This document shows positions 25,527-35,007 of a stretch of 64,000 nt of DNA, in pieces. The first letter of the stretch is position 1; each line of letters starts with the position of its first letter. The notes below the pieces were generated by a model, which did not search any database, was not told the DNA's origin, and saw only the letters and a list, made by a program, of their open reading frames with translations. The translations under genes were made by a program, and so were the position numbers. Origin of the DNA: Halieaceae bacterium (lineage in GTDB: Bacteria > Pseudomonadota > Gammaproteobacteria > Pseudomonadales > Halieaceae); the NCBI GenBank assembly GCA_902631395.1, contig CACOYM010000003.1:62001-126000 (forward strand), in the 5' to 3' direction.

Positions 25527-26857
25527 ACGCCGCTAACCCTATTACCCTAAAGCGCGCGCTTAGTCGGCCACCTAAAGAGGCCGAACTTCAGCTGCGCGGG
25601 GATGTTGTTACCAGTGATCGCTATACCTCTCCAGATTATCTAATGCGCGAGTTCCTAAAGGTGTGGCATACCGTGTGGAACATCGGGGGTGTGGCTTATC
25701 AAATGCCTGAGCCTGGCGACTATCTGACCACTGAGTTGGGAATTGACTCCATCATTATGGTACGTCAGGAGGATGGCTCTGCTAAGGCCTTTTTCAACTC
25801 CTGTCCTCATCGAGGCACACGTATCACCGAAGCTGAAGATGGCCACGTTCGTGAATTTTCGTGCCCTTACCACGGGTGGACCTTTGATCGCGCTGGAGTA
25901 GTGACTTCAGTACCTGATGAGGAGGACTTTGTCGAGAGTCCCTGCGGAAAGGCCCGGCTGAAGGAAATGCGATGTGAGGAGCGATTCGGGTTGATTTGGT
26001 ACAATTTTGATCCCGACGCGCCGACCTTAGAAACCAGTCTGGGCAGAGCGATCTGCCGTGAGCTTGAATCGCACCGAATCGAGGACATGCTCCGGGTACT
26101 CGATATGACGGCAGAAACGCACAGCAACTGGAAAATCATTACCGATAACTTCAATGAGGCCTACCACGTTAAAGTGTTGCACCCGGAGCTGATCCCATAT
26201 GTCGCGGCTGATTACGAAGATTGTCAGTTTGACTGCTTCCCAAATGGCCACAACCGCGGATGGTTTCCCTCTTTTATGCCCTCCGTTCAGTATCGCAGCG
26301 ATGCCATCGGTGAGCCTTTGAAAAGTATGGCTGCCGCCTGGAGTGTGAACAGTGACGATTACGTAGGACGGGAGAGCTGGCAGCGGTTGCGGATTGATAT
26401 TCAGGCGGCAAAGCGAGAGCGTGGCGAGGCGCTTGGGTATGCTCACTACAGCTACCGCGCCGACTATCAGCTCACTGACTACGTGATTTACAATCTGTTC
26501 CCTAATAACGTTATTACGGTGGGTCCGGACGGTGTCCAGCTCCTGCGCCCGCGACCGCACCCCACGGATCCGGCGCAATGCCTCTTTGATCACTGGTGGA
26601 TGGTCAATCGAGTCGAAGGACAGTCTATGACACCTTCACCAGCGGGGGGGCCGGATCTGCCTGTCGAAGATGCGTTCCACGAGCATTTTAAGTATGGCGA
26701 AAAAACGCTGGGCACTACCGCCGATCAGGACCTTAGCATTGCGGAGATGCAGCAAAAGGGTTTGGGATCGGCGGGTTTTCAAGGGTATTGGATGCCCAAT
26801 CAGGAGCGGCGCGTCCAGGCTTTCCACGAGCATCTAAACGATTTGATGTCCGACTAA
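25523..26857 (+). CDS. Rieske non-haem iron aromatic ring-hydroxylating oxygenase, alpha subunit
   Basis: A 444-residue oxygenase component. The Rieske [2Fe-2S] ligands are C94/H96 and C114/H117 (CPHRG and CPYHGW), and the mononuclear iron site is in DNFNEAYHVKVLH with H215 and H220. It would hydroxylate or demethylate a substrate with electrons from a ferredoxin reductase that is not encoded nearby. No ordinary beta subunit is present; the coupled upstream gene encodes an exported NTF2-fold protein. The substrate cannot be told from sequence; aromatic acids, steroids and N-methyl compounds are all possible. Confidence 0.9.
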   Translation: MNAANPITLKRALSRPPKEAELQLRGDVVTSDRYTSPDYLMREFLKVWHTVWNIGGVAYQMPEPGDYLTTELGIDSIIMVRQEDGSAKAFFNSCPHRGTRITEAEDGHVREFSCPYHGWTFDRAGVVTSVPDEEDFVESPCGKARLKEMRCEERFGLIWYNFDPDAPTLETSLGRAICRELESHRIEDMLRVLDMTAETHSNWKIITDNFNEAYHVKVLHPELIPYVAADYEDCQFDCFPNGHNRGWFPSFMPSVQYRSDAIGEPLKSMAAAWSVNSDDYVGRESWQRLRIDIQAAKRERGEALGYAHYSYRADYQLTDYVIYNLFPNNVITVGPDGVQLLRPRPHPTDPAQCLFDHWWMVNRVEGQSMTPSPAGGPDLPVEDAFHEHFKYGEKTLGTTADQDLSIAEMQQKGLGSAGFQGYWMPNQERRVQAFHEHLNDLMSD

Positions 26858-27161
26858 AGGTGTCTCCTTCCGAATTTGCGCGGGCCGCTGTGGAATCCTG
26901 CGGATAAATCCGGTTGACAATTAGTAATCAGCCTTTGGGCGAAGCCTGTATGGATCAGTGCCCAAAGTTGCTGCACTGGGACAGGCAGTTCCAGAGGTCG
27001 ATACAAATTTGTCCAGCGTAAGGGGCAGATTGGTGGAGAGTAATCCCAACTCGTGGCGCTCGCGTGACAATCGCCTCGGTTTTCGTTCTCGCTCTCTCGA
27101 GAGCTGCGCATGGCAAACCTATGCTCGTTCTGAGGGTGCCGGCTTGAGCAGATGTAATTGC
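26858..27161. other. Intergenic region between Rieske and AGCS transporter genes
   Basis: This 304-base stretch separates two convergent genes. Short frames on both strands look non-coding. I see no convincing terminator hairpin with a T-run, repeat or RNA gene. Confidence 0.4.
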
Positions 27162-28529
27162 TCAGGTGTCTGGCGCTTTAAGGTTGCCAGAGAGCGAAGC
27201 AAAATAATCTCGACTAGCCGCCAAAACTTGTGGCGCGAGTAAAATAGAGCTCACCATCGTGGGAATGGCCATTAGGCCGTAGCATGCCGAGATCAGGTTG
27301 AACACCACGTCAATACTGACGGTCGCGCCAAAAATAACGGAGAGCACAAAGAACCAACGGAACCAGCGTTGCCACCGGGCACCAGCTAGGAAACCGAAGC
27401 ATTTAGCCCCAAAATACCAGCCGGCAAACATGGTTGTCATGCTCAGTATCAGGGCGACGAGGCCCAGCAGTACTAGTCCGACTGTCCCCATCTCACTCTG
27501 GAAGGCGTAGGCAGTCAGATTAATGCCCGACAGTTCTCTGGGTTCCCGCCAATCGCCCGCCAGCAGGATCACGACAGCAGTACAGGTGCATACGATTAGG
27601 GTGTCAAAGACAGGTCCAAGTGTTGCCAGCATGCCCTCGCGAATAGGTTCATTGGTCTTTGCGGCACCATGCGCCATGACCTCGGTCCCGACACCGGCTT
27701 CATTTGAAAAGGCGCCGCGACTAATACCGATGAGCAAAACCCCCAGAAACCCGCCACCTACGGCGCTTGGCGACAGGGCCTCACGGATGATGGCTACCAA
27801 AATTCCGGGCACAGCAGATAGGTTGTTGGCAACGACCCATAGCGTCATTAGTAAGTAAACAGCCACCATCGTGGGTAGCATTGCTACTGCTACATTGGCG
27901 ACTCTCGGCAAGCCGCCGAAGATGACGACCCCCACGACGGCAGCTAAACACGTGCCGATGAGAAGAGATGCCCAGGCCGGCGCAGCGTCGCCGAATGTGG
28001 CGCCTTCAATGAGCGCTGTCAGTTGATTGGCCTGAAAGATAGGGAGTGTGCCGATCAGGCCTGCCAGCGAAAAAAGTACTGCAAGGCCATAAAAAGGTTT
28101 GGGCAGGGCTTCCCGGATAACGTACATCGGCCCCCCCTGCAGGGTGCCTAACGAATCTCTGCCGCGGTACATCACGCCTAATGAGCAGGTAAAAAATTTG
28201 GTCGCAATGCCCACAATCGCTGATACCCACATCCAGAAAACCGCGCCTGGACCACCTGCAACGATTGCCAGTGCGACACCCGCAATGTTGCCGAGCCCCA
28301 TTGTGTTCGAGAGTGCCGTGGCTAAGGCTTGTCGGTGCGAGACCTCACCGGCGGCATCTGGTGTGTCGTAGCGTCCCAGCAGTACCGCAAGACCATGTCC
28401 CATGTATCGGTAAGGCGCGGCTTTGGATGCAACAAAAAAAAACAGCCCACCGCCGAGGAGCAACGTTACAAGTGGAGTGCCCCAGACTAGATTAGCAAAT
28501 TTTTCAGCGAAGGTTTGCAGGTCGAACAT
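27162..28529 (-). CDS. Alanine/glycine:cation symporter (AGCS family)
   Basis: A 455-residue secondary transporter that imports alanine or glycine with sodium or protons. It shows the AGCS features GNIAGVALAI near residue 75, MYVIREALPKPF and the signature GAFSNEAGVGTEVMAHGA, and about eleven membrane segments. It starts at the ATG at 28529, without a strong ribosome site, and stands alone. Divergent from an MHS-type MFS transporter 80 bases away. Confidence 0.92.
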   Translation of the reverse strand: MFDLQTFAEKFANLVWGTPLVTLLLGGGLFFFVASKAAPYRYMGHGLAVLLGRYDTPDAAGEVSHRQALATALSNTMGLGNIAGVALAIVAGGPGAVFWMWVSAIVGIATKFFTCSLGVMYRGRDSLGTLQGGPMYVIREALPKPFYGLAVLFSLAGLIGTLPIFQANQLTALIEGATFGDAAPAWASLLIGTCLAAVVGVVIFGGLPRVANVAVAMLPTMVAVYLLMTLWVVANNLSAVPGILVAIIREALSPSAVGGGFLGVLLIGISRGAFSNEAGVGTEVMAHGAAKTNEPIREGMLATLGPVFDTLIVCTCTAVVILLAGDWREPRELSGINLTAYAFQSEMGTVGLVLLGLVALILSMTTMFAGWYFGAKCFGFLAGARWQRWFRWFFVLSVIFGATVSIDVVFNLISACYGLMAIPTMVSSILLAPQVLAASRDYFASLSGNLKAPDT

Positions 28530-28609
28530 GCTGGAGGCTCAGCCGTCGCGCGTTGGGTGTCGAGTCATGTTAATTTTGCGCAGTCAGCGGATTATAGAAG
28601 GTATGCGGT

Positions 28610-29920
28610 ATGAGTTCAGAGCCGACCAAGCAGCAAAACATGCGCCGGGTTGCGCTGACGTCCCTGGCTGGCACCAGCATTGAGTGGTACGACTTCTTTC
28701 TTTACGGCACCGCGGCGGCCGTGATTTTCCCGACGGCATTTTTTCCTCAAGACTTGCCACCCATGGTGCTACTCATTATCTCTTTCAGCACCTTCGCGGT
28801 GGGTTTTATTGCGAGGCCGTTGGGAGGCGTTGTGTTTGGACATTTCGGCGACCAAGTGGGGCGGAAGCGCACGCTGGTTATTGCTTTAATGATGATGGGG
28901 GTAGCTACGACCCTCATAGGCCTTCTGCCCAACTATCAATCGATAGGGATTGCGGCGCCGCTTTTGTTGGTGGCGCTCCGATTTGTTCAGGGGTTAGCGG
29001 TCGGTGGGCAATGGGGCGGTGCAATGCTCCTGGTCACTGAGAGCGCGCCATCTGAGCAACGTGGGTGGTACGGCGCCTACGCGCAAGCGGGCGCCGCGGT
29101 CGGGGTGATCCTGGCTAACCTCGCTTTTCTTGTCGTGAGTACCTCGATGAGTGACGAGGCGTTTGTGGAGTGGGGTTGGAGGCTGCCCTTCATCGCCAGC
29201 ATCGTGCTGATCGGTATTTCGCTTTATGTGCAGCTACGGATGGAAGATACCGAGGCTTTCAGGGCGTTGCAGGCTGCTCGGGCAGGAGGTGAGGAGCAGT
29301 TGGCGGTGATCAAGTCTCCCGTGTTGGAGGCTATCCGGCGCTATCCACGCCGCATCATGCTTGCTGCGGGTGCGTTTTTGTCGGTGCAGGTTACCTTTTA
29401 CATCCTTATCGCTTTTGTAGTGGCGTACGGACTGAATTCGCCCTCTGTCGATTTGACGCGCGACCAAATACTGACTTCGGTCTTGATTGCGGCGGCGGCC
29501 ATGATCCCTGCGTTGTTCTATTTTTCTGGATTGTCTGACAGGGTGGGACGGAAGCAAGTTTATCGGTTAGGGGCGATTTTGACTGGCGTTTGGGGCTTCA
29601 TGCTTTTCCCGATGATTGATACGGGAAGCCCGATCATGATTACGCTGGCAGTCACGGTCGGCATGATTTTTCTCGGCATGCAATATGGGCCACAGGCCGC
29701 CTATTTCACGGAGCTATTTTCCACAGAGGTGCGCTATTCGGGAGCTTCACTGGGTTATCAGATCGGTGCGATCCTGGGTGGCGCTTTGGCGCCGACCATA
29801 GCTGTACTGCTGTGGGACGAGCTGGGAATTTTCTATGTGTCGGTTTATATCTTGTTGGCTGCAAGCCTGACGCTCTGGTCGCTGGCGCAGCTTGAGGAAA
29901 CGAGTGGACGAACGCTCTAG
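28610..29920 (+). CDS. Metabolite:H+ symporter (MHS family MFS transporter)
   Basis: A 436-residue MFS protein of the MHS subfamily (ProP/ShiA/KgtP type), which imports organic acids, osmolytes or aromatic acids with protons. It has SIEWYDFFLYGTAAAVIFP in the first helix, motif A in VVFGHFGDQVGRKRTLV, the GLAVGGQWGGAMLLV helix 4 segment and FSGLSDRVGRKQVY between helices 8 and 9. Twelve spans. Ribosome site GAAGGT. Its solute is not evident; betaine or an aromatic acid is plausible. Confidence 0.9.
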   Translation: MSSEPTKQQNMRRVALTSLAGTSIEWYDFFLYGTAAAVIFPTAFFPQDLPPMVLLIISFSTFAVGFIARPLGGVVFGHFGDQVGRKRTLVIALMMMGVATTLIGLLPNYQSIGIAAPLLLVALRFVQGLAVGGQWGGAMLLVTESAPSEQRGWYGAYAQAGAAVGVILANLAFLVVSTSMSDEAFVEWGWRLPFIASIVLIGISLYVQLRMEDTEAFRALQAARAGGEEQLAVIKSPVLEAIRRYPRRIMLAAGAFLSVQVTFYILIAFVVAYGLNSPSVDLTRDQILTSVLIAAAAMIPALFYFSGLSDRVGRKQVYRLGAILTGVWGFMLFPMIDTGSPIMITLAVTVGMIFLGMQYGPQAAYFTELFSTEVRYSGASLGYQIGAILGGALAPTIAVLLWDELGIFYVSVYILLAASLTLWSLAQLEETSGRTL

Positions 29921-29965
29921 CACCGGTTTGGATGACGACAGCTTGGCCGGCTTAAGCTGGGGTGG

Positions 29966-30442
29966 TTAAGCAATGCTCTCTCTAAGCGGCCGCAATGCGT
30001 GTATTGGCCGGGCAGATAACAGGCCCGCAGCCCGAAGTCGGGGCACTTCAATCGCAGGGCAGCGGTCGGCCACCAGTTGCAGACCAGCATCTACCGCAGT
30101 GCGCTCCGCCTCAACATTAACGACTCCTAATTGTGTCCACATCGCGGGGATCCCAGCATCCACGACATCTTGTGTGACTCCAGGTAGTGACGCAGCATCG
30201 CGAAAAATATCTGCCATGTCGACGGTTGTCGGGAGTTCCGCCACATAGGCGTACACCGTTTGTCCGAGCAGTTTTTGCCCTGCGAGGCCTGGATTTACGG
30301 GCAGGACCTCGTAGCCCTCGTCGAGAAGGAATTGCATCACCCGATGACTGGGTCGCTTGGGCTTGGCGCTGGCACCAATCAAGGCGATTCGCTTTGCGGT
30401 GGAGAGCAGTGTGGCGATCGTCTCGTCGGATTCAAGCAACAT
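29966..30442 (-). CDS. CoA-binding protein (YccU-like)
   Basis: A ~158-residue Rossmann-fold protein of the CoA_binding_2 family: IALIGASAKPKRPSHRVM at the nucleotide loop, then VLPVNPGLAGQ and VDMADIFRDAASLP. Family members bind CoA but have no established enzyme activity. The ATG at 30442 lies eight bases after the stop of the enoyl-CoA hydratase gene, so both are probably one transcript; an in-frame start at 30478 would overlap that gene. Confidence 0.85.
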   Translation of the reverse strand: MLLESDETIATLLSTAKRIALIGASAKPKRPSHRVMQFLLDEGYEVLPVNPGLAGQKLLGQTVYAYVAELPTTVDMADIFRDAASLPGVTQDVVDAGIPAMWTQLGVVNVEAERTAVDAGLQLVADRCPAIEVPRLRAAGLLSARPIHALRPLRESIA

Positions 30443-30449
30443 CCAGAGC

Positions 30450-31253
30450 TCAATCCCAATCCGGTGCGCGCTTCTCAAGAAAGGCCGAAATGCCCTCTCT
30501 GGCGTCGCCCTCTGATGTCAGACTCTCTCGCATGACGCGGTTCGCCACCTCGAAGGCCTTGTCGATTGGCATCTCTAACTGCTGATAAAAAGTAGCCTTA
30601 CCGCGGCTAATACTCTCCAAGGATCGCGAGGCTATTTTGGTCGCTAAGTCACGCGTCACTCCCTCTAGATCGGGCGCCCGCACAGACCGGTTGATGAGCC
30701 CGAACCGCTCGGCCGTGGCGGCATCGAACTGGTCTCCGGTGAGCGCCATTTCCAATGCATGCTTTCGTGAGAGATTCCGGCCGATTCCGACCAGCGGCGT
30801 GGTGCAGAAGGCGCCAATGTTCACGCCCGGCGTGCAGAAGGTGGCGTCTTCGGAGGCAATCGCCAGATCGCAGGCAGAGACCAGCTGGCAGCCCGCCGCG
30901 CTGGCGACTCCCTGTACACAGGCAACGATGGGTTTGGGGGCATGTAGGATGCTAGTCATCATCGCGGCGCAATCCTGCAATAACTGATCTATTCGCGCTT
31001 CCCATGCGGTTTGATTCTCACCGTCACGGCGCCGGGTCTCGAGCAGGTCGTGTCCCGCGCTAAAGGCAGAGCCGAGTGCTCTGATTACAATTACCCGAAT
31101 ACCGGGATCCGCGCTCCCTGCGGCGATGGCCCCCGTGAGTGCGGCGATCATGTCACTACATAGAGGATTGCAGCGCTCCGGCCGATTCAACGTGAGCCAC
31201 AGGACCGCTTCCTCAGTGTTGGCTGCTATAAAAGTATCTTTCCCTGTCTGCAT
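30450..31253 (-). CDS. Enoyl-CoA hydratase/isomerase family protein
   Basis: A 267-residue crotonase-fold protein. The two oxyanion-hole segments are SAFSAGHDLLETRR (about 65-78) and CVQGVASAAGCQLVSACDLAIASEDATF. One of the usual catalytic Glu positions cannot be assigned from the motifs seen, so hydratase versus isomerase is open. It is followed on the same strand by the CoA-binding protein gene. The ATG at 31253 is weakly supported by a GGGAAAG site. Its promoter region adjoins a decayed VOC gene. Confidence 0.85.
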   Translation of the reverse strand: MQTGKDTFIAANTEEAVLWLTLNRPERCNPLCSDMIAALTGAIAAGSADPGIRVIVIRALGSAFSAGHDLLETRRRDGENQTAWEARIDQLLQDCAAMMTSILHAPKPIVACVQGVASAAGCQLVSACDLAIASEDATFCTPGVNIGAFCTTPLVGIGRNLSRKHALEMALTGDQFDAATAERFGLINRSVRAPDLEGVTRDLATKIASRSLESISRGKATFYQQLEMPIDKAFEVANRVMRESLTSEGDAREGISAFLEKRAPDWD

Positions 31254-31543
31254 TTTCTACTTAAGGCGTGGGCCGTGTGGTTGGGAGTATTACACCCCGG
31301 TAGCGAAGCAGCACATTATCATGACGCTGTACTGATGCCACGGTGTTTGCGGCACGCCGCCAGCAGGTATTTGCAGCGAACGGAGCACGCGATGAGGCCC
31401 TTTGGGATGTCGGATCGCGTTAAGGCGATGGGACGCTGAGAGAGATAATGGGATAAATCGTAGGCGTTTGCCATTAGGGCACGGCCGACTGCCAGATTGC
31501 TCGGCAGGCCTTGGTCCGTTAACCAGGCGTCGGAAAAGGGGCC

Positions 31544-32266
31544 ATGCATCTCATCGAGTGGAATGTCGCCCCTGATTCCGTGCGCACGGGGGCGCAAGTA
31601 TTCGATTAGTGCTCCAAAAATCCTTGATATCTATGTCGATGATCTGCCAAATCGGATTGCTCAATTGGCGGAGCAAGGGATGGTTTTCCGCAATGAGAAG
31701 GACAGTGAAGCGGTTTCCCCCGACGGAGTTCACTTCCGGAAGATCCATTTAGCGGGCCACTATAATATTAATATCGCGTTTCTTGAGGTGATCGGCGGTG
31801 AGGAACTTATCCCCGCAAAGTTAATCTGTGGTGTTGGTGCCTCGGTTTGCATCGTGCAAGATCCGGCGGCTGAAAACGCTTCTGTGAGACGATTTCGGGC
31901 GTGTCTTTCTTTCATAATAATATTCGAGATGGGCCTGAGATCGAAGCGATGATTGGTCTGCCGTTTTGCTGCACTATGTAAGGGGGTATCTGGTCCGAGC
32001 CCCGAGAGGTGTTGGGCGAGTTGGAGCTCGTCACCTGTCAGGGCACTGACGGTGCAGATCGCTTCCCGTGGGCCCGGCCGGGTGCCCGGGAACTCACGCA
32101 CCTAAACTGGTGGGTGGATGACCTAGGTGCCTTTGCCTCGCACCTTTAAGAGAAGGGAGTGCCATACCGGCTCTTACGCGCAGGGGAGACGCTGATAAAG
32201 TCGTCTTTTAAAGAGATATTCTAGTCACTCGCGGGTCTAGCACTGGAATGCCATCAACGGATCTGA
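31544..32266 (+). pseudogene. Decayed VOC-family (glyoxalase/dioxygenase-fold) gene
   Basis: Three reading frames together give a VOC-like protein. Frame one: MHLIEWNVAPDSVRTGAQ then a stop. Frame two, from about 31611: APKILDIYVDDLPNRIAQLA, FRKIHLAGHYNINIAFLEV, the core of a VOC half. Frame three, from about 31903: FFHNNIRDGPEIEAMIGLPF, a stop, ELELVTCQGTDGADRFPWAR, LTHLNWWVDDLGAFASHL, another stop, EKGVPYRLLRAGETL and a further stop. At least two frameshifts and three or four nonsense codons are present. Upstream sequence from about 31320 may be the eroded N-terminal part. Confidence 0.7.
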
Positions 32267-32537
32267 TCAATCGGGCGCTTTATCTAATCTGTGTCCCACA
32301 TCGCGGATAGATCGCTCAATAAGCCTTTGTGAGCCGAGTCAGTCTTGACGGTTTCCAGTGAGTGCATACCTTGGAAAATCGGAGAGAGTTCGCTCTCATC
32401 TTGCCTGATGCCGTTTTGTCCCCTTCTATTAACCAGAGTGGAAGGGGCATACCCCTTCTGGAGTAGCGGAAATGATTTCAATTGTGGGGCGGTATCGGTA
32501 GCATCGGCCGCGATTCCACGAATCCTGGAGCGCCCTG
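32267..32537. promoter_or_regulatory. Upstream region of the sox-like operon
   Basis: These 271 bases precede the aldehyde dehydrogenase that heads the sarcosine-oxidase-like operon and must carry its promoter. I saw no convincing -35/-10 pair, sigma-54 site or regulator gene nearby, so control of the operon is unknown. Confidence 0.35.
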
Positions 32538-33977
32538 ATGGCGGAGCAAAAAGCCCTACATATCAACGGTAACTGGGTCACCACTTCTGACACCGTCGTT
32601 AACACAAATCCCTCTGACACCAACGATGTGATCGGTGAATATGCTCAGGCCAGTTCGGACCATGTAAAAGACGCCCTGGCCGCTGCCAACCGGGCGGTGG
32701 CGGAATGGGGGGTGTCTCCGATAGAGACGCGCTACCGGGTGCTTATGGCCATTGGTGATGAGTTACTTGAGCGCAGCGCCGAACTCGGTGCGCTATTGGC
32801 CCGTGAAGAGGGCAAAACCCGCGCGGAAGGCATCGGAGAGGTGTATCGCTCTGGGCAGTTCTTTCATTATTTTGCCGCTGAGGTGCATCGCCAGATTGAT
32901 GACCGGGCGGATTCGGTGCGCCCGGGCGTGGAGATCGAAACGCGTCGTGAGCCTGTGGGTGTGGTCGCGATTATCAGCCCGTGGAATTTTCCCATGGCGA
33001 CCGCGGTGTGGAAAATCGCGCCGGCGCTGGCCTTTGGTAACGCCGTTATCTTGAAGCCGGCCAATCTCGTGCCCGCAAGTGCCTGGGCTCTGACCGAGAT
33101 AATCTCCAGGCAGGGTCTGCCTGATGGCACATTTAATCTTCTCATGGGCGGGGGCGATACGGTGGGTGACCACATCATTCACAGCGACCAGATTCATGCG
33201 GTGTCATTCACGGGCTCGTTGCCGGTTGGCAAACAGGTCGCGGCCGCGACTGCTGCGAATCTGGTGAAGTGCCAGCTTGAGATGGGTTCCAAAAACGCGC
33301 TAATTGTGGCGGCTGATGCTGATCTGGATGTGGCCGTTAACGCGGCATTCATCGGCGCATACAGCGGTACGGGGCAAAAATGCACCGCCTCATCACGCCT
33401 GATTGTGGATGAAAGCGTGCACGACGCCTTCGTCGAAAAATTGAGGGCCAAGCTGGCCTCGGTCACGGTGGGCCACGCCTTGGAAGAGGGTGTTGATATT
33501 GGTCCAGTGGCCTCAGAGGTGCAGCTCAACGAGAATCTGGCCTGGATCGAACGAGGAGTAAAGGAGGGGGCGACTCTACTCTGCGGCGGCGAGCGGCTAG
33601 TTTTGCCTGCGCCCGGCTACTACATGTCGCCGGCGCTATTTGTCGATACCGACAACGACATGGCAATCAATCGGGAAGAGCTTTTTGCGCCGATCGCCTG
33701 CGTAATAAGTGCCAAGGATTACGAGCACGCGCTGTCGATACTCAACGACACCAACTTTGGTCTCACTGCCGGTATCGTGACCCAATCGCTGGCTAAGGCG
33801 TCTGATTTCAAAAAGCGCGCGGTGAGCGGCTGTGTGATGGTGAATCTGCCAACGGCGGGAACCGATTACCATGTGCCTTTCGGCGGGCGTAAGGACTCCA
33901 GCTTTGGTCCGCGTGAGCAAGGCCAATACGCGCGTGAGTTCTACACCACGATCAAAACGACCTACCTTCAGGCCTAA
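32538..33977 (+). CDS. Aldehyde dehydrogenase heading the sox-like operon
   Basis: A 479-residue ALDH with SPWNFPMATAVWKIAPALAF, catalytic Glu in LEMGSKN and nucleophile Cys in GQKCTASSR. The overall style (ALHINGNWV, LKPANLVPASAW) is nearest to alpha-ketoglutarate-semialdehyde and related semialdehyde dehydrogenases, which finish hydroxyproline and aldarate breakdown; that substrate is inference. It is followed after 13 bases by the M19-like gene. In the operon it could oxidise the aldehyde released by the amine oxidase or a ring-opened intermediate. Confidence 0.85.
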   Translation: MAEQKALHINGNWVTTSDTVVNTNPSDTNDVIGEYAQASSDHVKDALAAANRAVAEWGVSPIETRYRVLMAIGDELLERSAELGALLAREEGKTRAEGIGEVYRSGQFFHYFAAEVHRQIDDRADSVRPGVEIETRREPVGVVAIISPWNFPMATAVWKIAPALAFGNAVILKPANLVPASAWALTEIISRQGLPDGTFNLLMGGGDTVGDHIIHSDQIHAVSFTGSLPVGKQVAAATAANLVKCQLEMGSKNALIVAADADLDVAVNAAFIGAYSGTGQKCTASSRLIVDESVHDAFVEKLRAKLASVTVGHALEEGVDIGPVASEVQLNENLAWIERGVKEGATLLCGGERLVLPAPGYYMSPALFVDTDNDMAINREELFAPIACVISAKDYEHALSILNDTNFGLTAGIVTQSLAKASDFKKRAVSGCVMVNLPTAGTDYHVPFGGRKDSSFGPREQGQYAREFYTTIKTTYLQA

Positions 33978-33990
33978 TTGCGGAGCGCGT

Positions 33991-35007
33991 GTGAACTCTG
34001 ATTGGACAGTTATCGACGGCCTGCAGTACTCGGCCTGGTCGCGCGAGATCTTCGAGCAGATGCACGAAGGCGGCCTTAATGCAGTCCACGTCACCATTGC
34101 CTACCACGAGAACACGCGCGAGACCTTGACGCGTTTTGGGGAATGGAACCAGCGCTTCGAGACGTACCCTGATCTGATACGGCCCGTGTATGAGCCGGCG
34201 GATATTGACCGCGCCAAGGCAGAAGGGCGCATAGGCATAATTTTTGGTGCGCAGAACTGTTCGCCGATCGAGGACGAGATCCGTTTGGTTGAGGTGATGC
34301 GTCGCCTCGGCCTCATGATCATGCAACTCACTTACAACAACCAGAGCCTGCTCGCCTGCGGTTGCTACGAGAAGGAGGACAGTGGGTTGACCCGCTTTGG
34401 CCAGCAGGTTGTCCGCGAGATGAACCGGGTCGGAATGGTGGTCGATATGTCGCACAGTGCTGAGCGATCTACTCTGGAAGCGATCGACTACTCAGAGCAG
34501 CCGGTCATTATTTCCCACGCGAACCCCAGTCACTTTCATCCGGCGCTCCGCAACAAGTCCGATAAGGTACTCGACGCGGTTGCCGCTAATGAGGGACTAC
34601 TCGGCTTCTCGTTATACCCCTTCCATCTCATGCACGGGCCGCAGTGCACGCTAGAGAGTTTCGCTGACATGGTTGCCTGGACTGCTGACCGTATGGGCGT
34701 TAATCGCATCGGCTTTGGCTCGGATCTCTGTCAGGCGCAACCGCAGTCGGTGTTGGAGTGGATGCGGGTTGGCCGCTGGTCCAAGGTCGTGGATTACGGT
34801 GAGGGCTCTGCCGATAACTCCGGCTGGCCCGAGCAGCTTAGCTGGTTTGCGGATAATCGTGACTTCCCGGGTATCGTGAGTGCGCTTCGCGGCAAAGGCT
34901 TTTCGGAGGAAGAGTTGGGTTTGATCATCGGTGGCAACTGGGTGGATCTCTTAAAGCGCGTCGCGCAGTCATCCTCAGCACCCTCGGAAAGCGGCGCCGA
35001 GCAATGA
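33991..35007 (+). CDS. M19 (membrane dipeptidase)-family protein with altered metal site
   Basis: A 338-residue homologue of renal dipeptidases. The two later zinc His motifs are present (VVDMSHSAERS and VIISHANPSH), but the family's N-terminal His-x-Asp pair is replaced (IDGLQYSAW) and the bridging Glu position reads FGAQNCSP. It may bind one metal or none, so dipeptidase activity should not be assumed. Homologues occur beside glycine betaine/dimethylglycine genes in Pseudomonas, which fits the sox-like genes here. GTG start at 33991 with CGGAG upstream; overlaps the next gene by ATGA. Confidence 0.8.
   Translation: MNSDWTVIDGLQYSAWSREIFEQMHEGGLNAVHVTIAYHENTRETLTRFGEWNQRFETYPDLIRPVYEPADIDRAKAEGRIGIIFGAQNCSPIEDEIRLVEVMRRLGLMIMQLTYNNQSLLACGCYEKEDSGLTRFGQQVVREMNRVGMVVDMSHSAERSTLEAIDYSEQPVIISHANPSHFHPALRNKSDKVLDAVAANEGLLGFSLYPFHLMHGPQCTLESFADMVAWTADRMGVNRIGFGSDLCQAQPQSVLEWMRVGRWSKVVDYGEGSADNSGWPEQLSWFADNRDFPGIVSALRGKGFSEEELGLIIGGNWVDLLKRVAQSSSAPSESGAEQ

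Noticed and set aside
31497-31952. 151-codon frame as an intact VOC protein
   Set aside because: Family-like sequence begins only at about 31611 and continues in another frame after about 31900; the ends are non-family sequence.
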